Shown: one piece after another, positions 5,556 through 7,983 of the stretch
Layout: each line of letters opens with the position of its first letter
Position numbering within the stretch: the first letter of the stretch is position 1
Assembly: GCA_002431545.1 (NCBI GenBank)
Contig: DJFY01000106.1
Location: forward strand, 24,769 to 32,751
Source of the DNA: Cellvibrionales bacterium UBA5860
Lineage (GTDB): Bacteria; Pseudomonadota; Gammaproteobacteria; Pseudomonadales; Porticoccaceae
Reading direction: 5' to 3'
DNA: 7,983 bases
Notes under the pieces: generated by a model
Told to the model about the DNA's origin: nothing
The model's input: the letters and a program-made list of their open reading frames with translations, nothing else
Databases searched by the model: none
Made by a program: the position numbers and the translations under genes

Positions 5556-6800
5556 ATGGCAGACAAATTAGGCGGCGAACAAAGTGAAAGTTCGCGTGAA
5601 TGCTTCGATGTCGTGATAGCCGGTGCCGGTATCGTTGGCTCGGCTCTGGCTCTGGCGTTGGCCAGTCTCGAGGCAGAACGGCCGCTGCGCATAGCCTTGG
5701 TGGAGCCGCGGGCGCCCGAGCCCTGGTCGCCAGACATTTTCGGGCGTCGGGTTGTTGCCCTGAACGAGTCGTCGCGTTTGCTTCTGGAGGAGATCGGTGT
5801 TTGGCCGTCAGTTATCGAGCGCCGCGCGTGTCCCTACAAAAAAATGAAAGTACGCGATCGCGAGGGCATTGGCGCCATCGATTTTGACTGCGCAGAGTCC
5901 GGGTTGAGCGAACTCGGCTACATCGTAGAAAGTGCGCTGATTGTCGACAGTCTCTCTACCGCAATAGCCGATAACAGTGCAGTTACCCGCTATCAGCCCA
6001 ACGAGATTGTCGATATTGACGAAAGCCGCTCTGACCGTATTGGTGTCGAGCTGTCAGACAGATGTCTTACCGCTTCGCTGCTGGTGGCGGCCGACGGCGC
6101 TCGCTCGCCGACACGGGCACTCTGCGGATTTAAAGTCCGCGAATGGGATTATGGCCACAGCGCGATTGTGGCCACTGTCAGCGGCGAGAAGCCTCACGAT
6201 TTCACCGCCTGGCAATGGTTTTCGCCGGCTGGCCCGCTGGCCTTCCTGCCCCTGCGGGGCGCGGACGGCGATTGTCATTCCGTGTCCATTGTGTGGTCGC
6301 AGAAGACCGCGCAAAGTGAGATGCTGATGGCCGACAGCGACGAGGCGTTTTGTCGGGCCCTGGGTATCGCCAGCGAGCACGTGCTGGGTGACATACGCCA
6401 GGTTTCCGCGCGCGCTGTTTTTCCCCTGCGCCAATGCCATGCGACGGATTACGTCAAGTCGTCAGTCGCGTTGGTCGGAGATGCGGCACATACGATCCAC
6501 CCACTGGCCGGGCTCGGTGTCAATCTCGGGCTGAGTGATGTGCAAACCCTGGCAGAAGAAATCGGCCAGGCGCCAACGACTGGGGAAATTGGCAGCAAAT
6601 TTCTACTACATCGCTATCAGCGGCGACGCAAACCGGAAAATCTCGCTGTGATGGCGGCGATGGAAGGCTTTAAGCGCCTGTTTGAGCGCGAGGAATTACC
6701 GCTCAAGTGGCTGCGTAATTTCGGTATGCGCCAGGTTGATGGCCTGGCGCCACTCAAACAGTTAATCGTGCGCCAGGCCACCGGTGGCCACAGCCATTGA
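5556..6800 (+). CDS. ubiI: UbiI, ubiquinone-synthesis C5-hydroxylase (VisC-like FAD monooxygenase)
   Basis: UbiI (formerly VisC) is the flavin monooxygenase that hydroxylates carbon 5 of 2-octaprenylphenol in aerobic ubiquinone synthesis. The 414-residue product is near the E. coli length of 400. All FAD motifs are intact: GAGIVG (23-28) in an N-terminal Rossmann fold, VAADGARS (177-184), and LVGDAAHTIHPLAGLGVNLGLSD (306-328). Assignment to UbiI rather than UbiF or UbiH rests on resemblance to E. coli UbiI in GVWPSVIERRACPY (81-94), WDYGHSAIVAT (197-207), GPLAFLPL (226-233), ARAVFPL (285-291) and the C-terminal LIVRQATG. The N-terminal 17 residues are a loose polar extension. The start is ATG at 5556; the preceding GTGGA is a weak binding site. 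It follows ubiH in the same operon and is its paralogue. No strong terminator follows. Confidence 0.92.
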   Translation: MADKLGGEQSESSRECFDVVIAGAGIVGSALALALASLEAERPLRIALVEPRAPEPWSPDIFGRRVVALNESSRLLLEEIGVWPSVIERRACPYKKMKVRDREGIGAIDFDCAESGLSELGYIVESALIVDSLSTAIADNSAVTRYQPNEIVDIDESRSDRIGVELSDRCLTASLLVAADGARSPTRALCGFKVREWDYGHSAIVATVSGEKPHDFTAWQWFSPAGPLAFLPLRGADGDCHSVSIVWSQKTAQSEMLMADSDEAFCRALGIASEHVLGDIRQVSARAVFPLRQCHATDYVKSSVALVGDAAHTIHPLAGLGVNLGLSDVQTLAEEIGQAPTTGEIGSKFLLHRYQRRRKPENLAVMAAMEGFKRLFEREELPLKWLRNFGMRQVDGLAPLKQLIVRQATGGHSH

Positions 6801-7025
6801 CGAGTCAATTATGTGATTCTGTGTCGATAACTCGATATCTTTTACTTTGCTTATCCTCCCGACTATCGCCTGTACGTTTGCCGCCACGTTTTTTAGGCGG
6901 GAACGAGTAAGCAGGCCATTCATTCTTATCTGCTTTGTCGCGAGCAGTCTCGCGTGTCGCTGTACCCGGAATCCGACGGCCGACATGGTTCGACGCTGTT
7001 GCCGACGCGGTTTAGAATGCACGCC
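6801..7025 (+). other. Intergenic region ubiI-gcvT with three hairpins
   Basis: This 225-base gap has no convincing gene. On the plus strand it holds three consecutive hairpins. The first (6876-6904) pairs GTTT/GAAC and CCGCC/GGCGG around a T-rich loop with one bulged G. The second is AAGCAG/CTGCTT (6909-6935) with a 15-base loop. The third is CGCGAG-CAGT-CTCGCG (6939-6954). A promoter-like pair follows at 6990-7018. Just after ubiI there is weak dyad symmetry near 6801-6834 followed by ATATCTTTT, at best a poor terminator. The conserved elements of glycine riboswitches, which control gcvT in some bacteria, are not recognisable. Confidence 0.5.
6990..7018 (+). promoter_or_regulatory. Possible gcvT promoter giving a very short leader
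   Basis: TCGACG (6990-6995, four of six -35 bases) and TAGAAT (7013-7018, five of six -10 bases) are 17 bases apart. The transcript would start near 7024-7026, at or just before the GTG at 7026 and about 13 bases before the ATG at 7038. This is inference from consensus only. Confidence 0.4.
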
Positions 7026-7983
7026 GTGAACACCTCGATGCCGCCTTTGTTGTGCACTCCTCTCCATACCGAACACCAGCGCCTGGGCGCAAAGATGGTC
7101 GGATTTAACGGCTGGGAAATGCCACTACATTACGGCTCGCAAATTGCCGAGCATCATCGGGTGCGCCAGCACTGTGCCATGTTTGATGTCAGCCACATGA
7201 CCGTGGTCGATATTGCGGGTGCCGGCGGACGGGAATTTTTACGCTACCTGCTGGCCAACGATGTGGCGCGTCTGCAGGGCAAGCGGCAGGCCTTGTACAG
7301 CGCCATGCTCAACGAACACGGCGGCATTATTGATGACTTGATGGCCTATGCTCTGCCGAATGGTTATCGGCTGGTCGTCAATTGCGCCACCCGCGACAAG
7401 GATCTGAGCTGGATTGAATTACAGGCGCGCAAGTTTGATGTGACCGTCGCCGAGCGTCAGGACCTGGCTATCATTGCAGTGCAGGGACCAGAGGCGATAA
7501 GTGCCGTGTGTAAAGTCGTTACAGCGAATCTGGCGTCGCGGATAGCGGCCCTGGTCAGGTTCGGTGCGTTGCTCGATGGCGATGTTTACTGGGCGCGCAC
7601 GGGCTACACCGGTGAGGACGGCGTGGAAATTATCCTGCCAGGCAAGGACGCCGCGGCACTGTGGCGGCAGCTCAGCGATGCCGGAGTGACCCCGGCAGGA
7701 CTGGGCGCGCGCGACACGCTGCGCCTGGAGGCTGGCCTGAACCTGTATGGACAGGATATGGACGAGCGTGTCTTGCCACTGGAAGCAAATATGGCCTGGA
7801 CTATCGCCTGGCAGCCAACGGAACGGGATTTTATCGGGCGCCGGGCTCTTGAGACCGCGCGCGAACACGGCGTGTCATCGAAGTTGGTAGGCGTAGCGTT
7901 GCTCGGGCGCGGTGTCCTGCGGGCTGGACAGCCTCTGTACTTTTCCGGGGGCAAGTCCGGAGGAGAGCAGAAGCAGGTGGGGG
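7026..7983 (+). CDS. gcvT: Aminomethyltransferase, glycine cleavage T protein (3' end cut)
   Basis: GcvT is the T protein of the glycine cleavage system. It moves the one-carbon unit from aminomethylated H protein to tetrahydrofolate, giving 5,10-methylene-THF and ammonia. The visible 319 residues contain TPLHTEHQRLGAKMVGFNGWEMPLHYGSQ (starting near 11), FDVSHM (53-58), YSAMLNEHGGIIDDL (91-105, with the catalytic Asp in the DD pair), NCATRDKDLSWI (119-130), RTGYTGEDGVEI, and GLGARDTLRLEAGLNLYGQ, the folate-binding part. About 40-50 C-terminal residues lie past the right edge. The start is GTG at 7026 or ATG at 7038; neither has a Shine-Dalgarno, and conserved sequence begins only at TPLH. gcvH and gcvP would be expected downstream. 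In E. coli gcvT also follows ubiI. Confidence 0.96.
   Translation, partial: MNTSMPPLLCTPLHTEHQRLGAKMVGFNGWEMPLHYGSQIAEHHRVRQHCAMFDVSHMTVVDIAGAGGREFLRYLLANDVARLQGKRQALYSAMLNEHGGIIDDLMAYALPNGYRLVVNCATRDKDLSWIELQARKFDVTVAERQDLAIIAVQGPEAISAVCKVVTANLASRIAALVRFGALLDGDVYWARTGYTGEDGVEIILPGKDAAALWRQLSDAGVTPAGLGARDTLRLEAGLNLYGQDMDERVLPLEANMAWTIAWQPTERDFIGRRALETAREHGVSSKLVGVALLGRGVLRAGQPLYFSGGKSGGEQKQVG

Noticed and set aside
5519..5587. Second short frame starting at ATG 5519 behind GAGGTG, overlapping the ubiI start
   Set aside because: It is only 22 codons and out of frame with ubiI, with an 11-base spacer and a Gly/Lys-rich product. It is less orderly than the frame at 5490-5555.
6801..6850. Rho-independent terminator after ubiI
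   Set aside because: The available stems are short (four to six pairs, one with a wobble), and the following T tract is broken and displaced.
6762..7076. Minus-strand frame of 104 codons and plus-strand frame of 60 codons between ubiI and gcvT
   Set aside because: The minus frame overlaps the ends of both real genes and its product looks random. The plus frame starts with TTG without a binding site and is Arg/Cys-rich in a non-protein-like way.
1..7983. Mobile element, CRISPR, toxin-antitoxin, phage or defence system
   Set aside because: Every long frame is accounted for by conserved housekeeping families in an ancestral gene order, and I found no terminal inverted repeats, regularly spaced repeats or composition break.

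Overview
The window looks like ordinary chromosomal core DNA from a gammaproteobacterium. The main reason is gene order: a TIGR02449/ZapB-like coiled-coil gene, zapA, 6S RNA (ssrS) and the 5-formyl-THF cyclo-ligase gene (ygfA/fau) run on the minus strand. Diverging from them on the plus strand are ygfB, pepP, ubiH, ubiI and gcvT. This block is known from Escherichia and Pseudomonas, and the protein sequences fit the same families. I cannot name a genus from the sequence alone. The DNA is moderately GC-rich and I see no composition break, mobile element, CRISPR array or tRNA.

Minus strand, reading right to left from about 2230 to 1: a sigma70-like promoter (-35 TTGACC, 17-bp spacer, -10 TAATAT) drives the small coiled-coil gene and zapA, four bases apart. 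A second promoter with a perfect TATAAT lies between zapA and 6S RNA. After 6S RNA comes a roughly 200-base leader with two mutually exclusive hairpins, then ygfA. The pyruvate kinase gene pyk follows so closely that its ribosome binding site overlaps the ygfA stop codon; it runs off the left edge. Pyk here has the Glu that marks K+-dependent enzymes.

Plus strand, from about 2340 to 7983: ygfB (a TTG start forced by an in-frame stop directly before it), pepP, ubiH and ubiI are packed head to tail and probably form one operon. UbiH and UbiI are paralogous FAD monooxygenases of ubiquinone biosynthesis, so the organism should make ubiquinone and respire aerobically. Between ubiH and ubiI a 21-codon reading frame fits exactly: its ATG overlaps the ubiH stop, and its TAG touches the ubiI ATG. 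A 225-base gap with several hairpins then leads to gcvT (glycine cleavage T protein), which is cut by the right edge and lacks about 40-50 residues.

Functionally the window combines cell division (ZapA and its partner), global transcription control (6S RNA), folate one-carbon metabolism (ygfA and gcvT), glycolysis (pyk), peptide processing (pepP) and ubiquinone synthesis (ubiH, ubiI). I found no convincing new system. The observations worth a second look are small: the coupled mini-ORF, the ygfA leader, the unusual FAD motifs of UbiH, and the short-leader promoter of gcvT without a recognisable glycine riboswitch.
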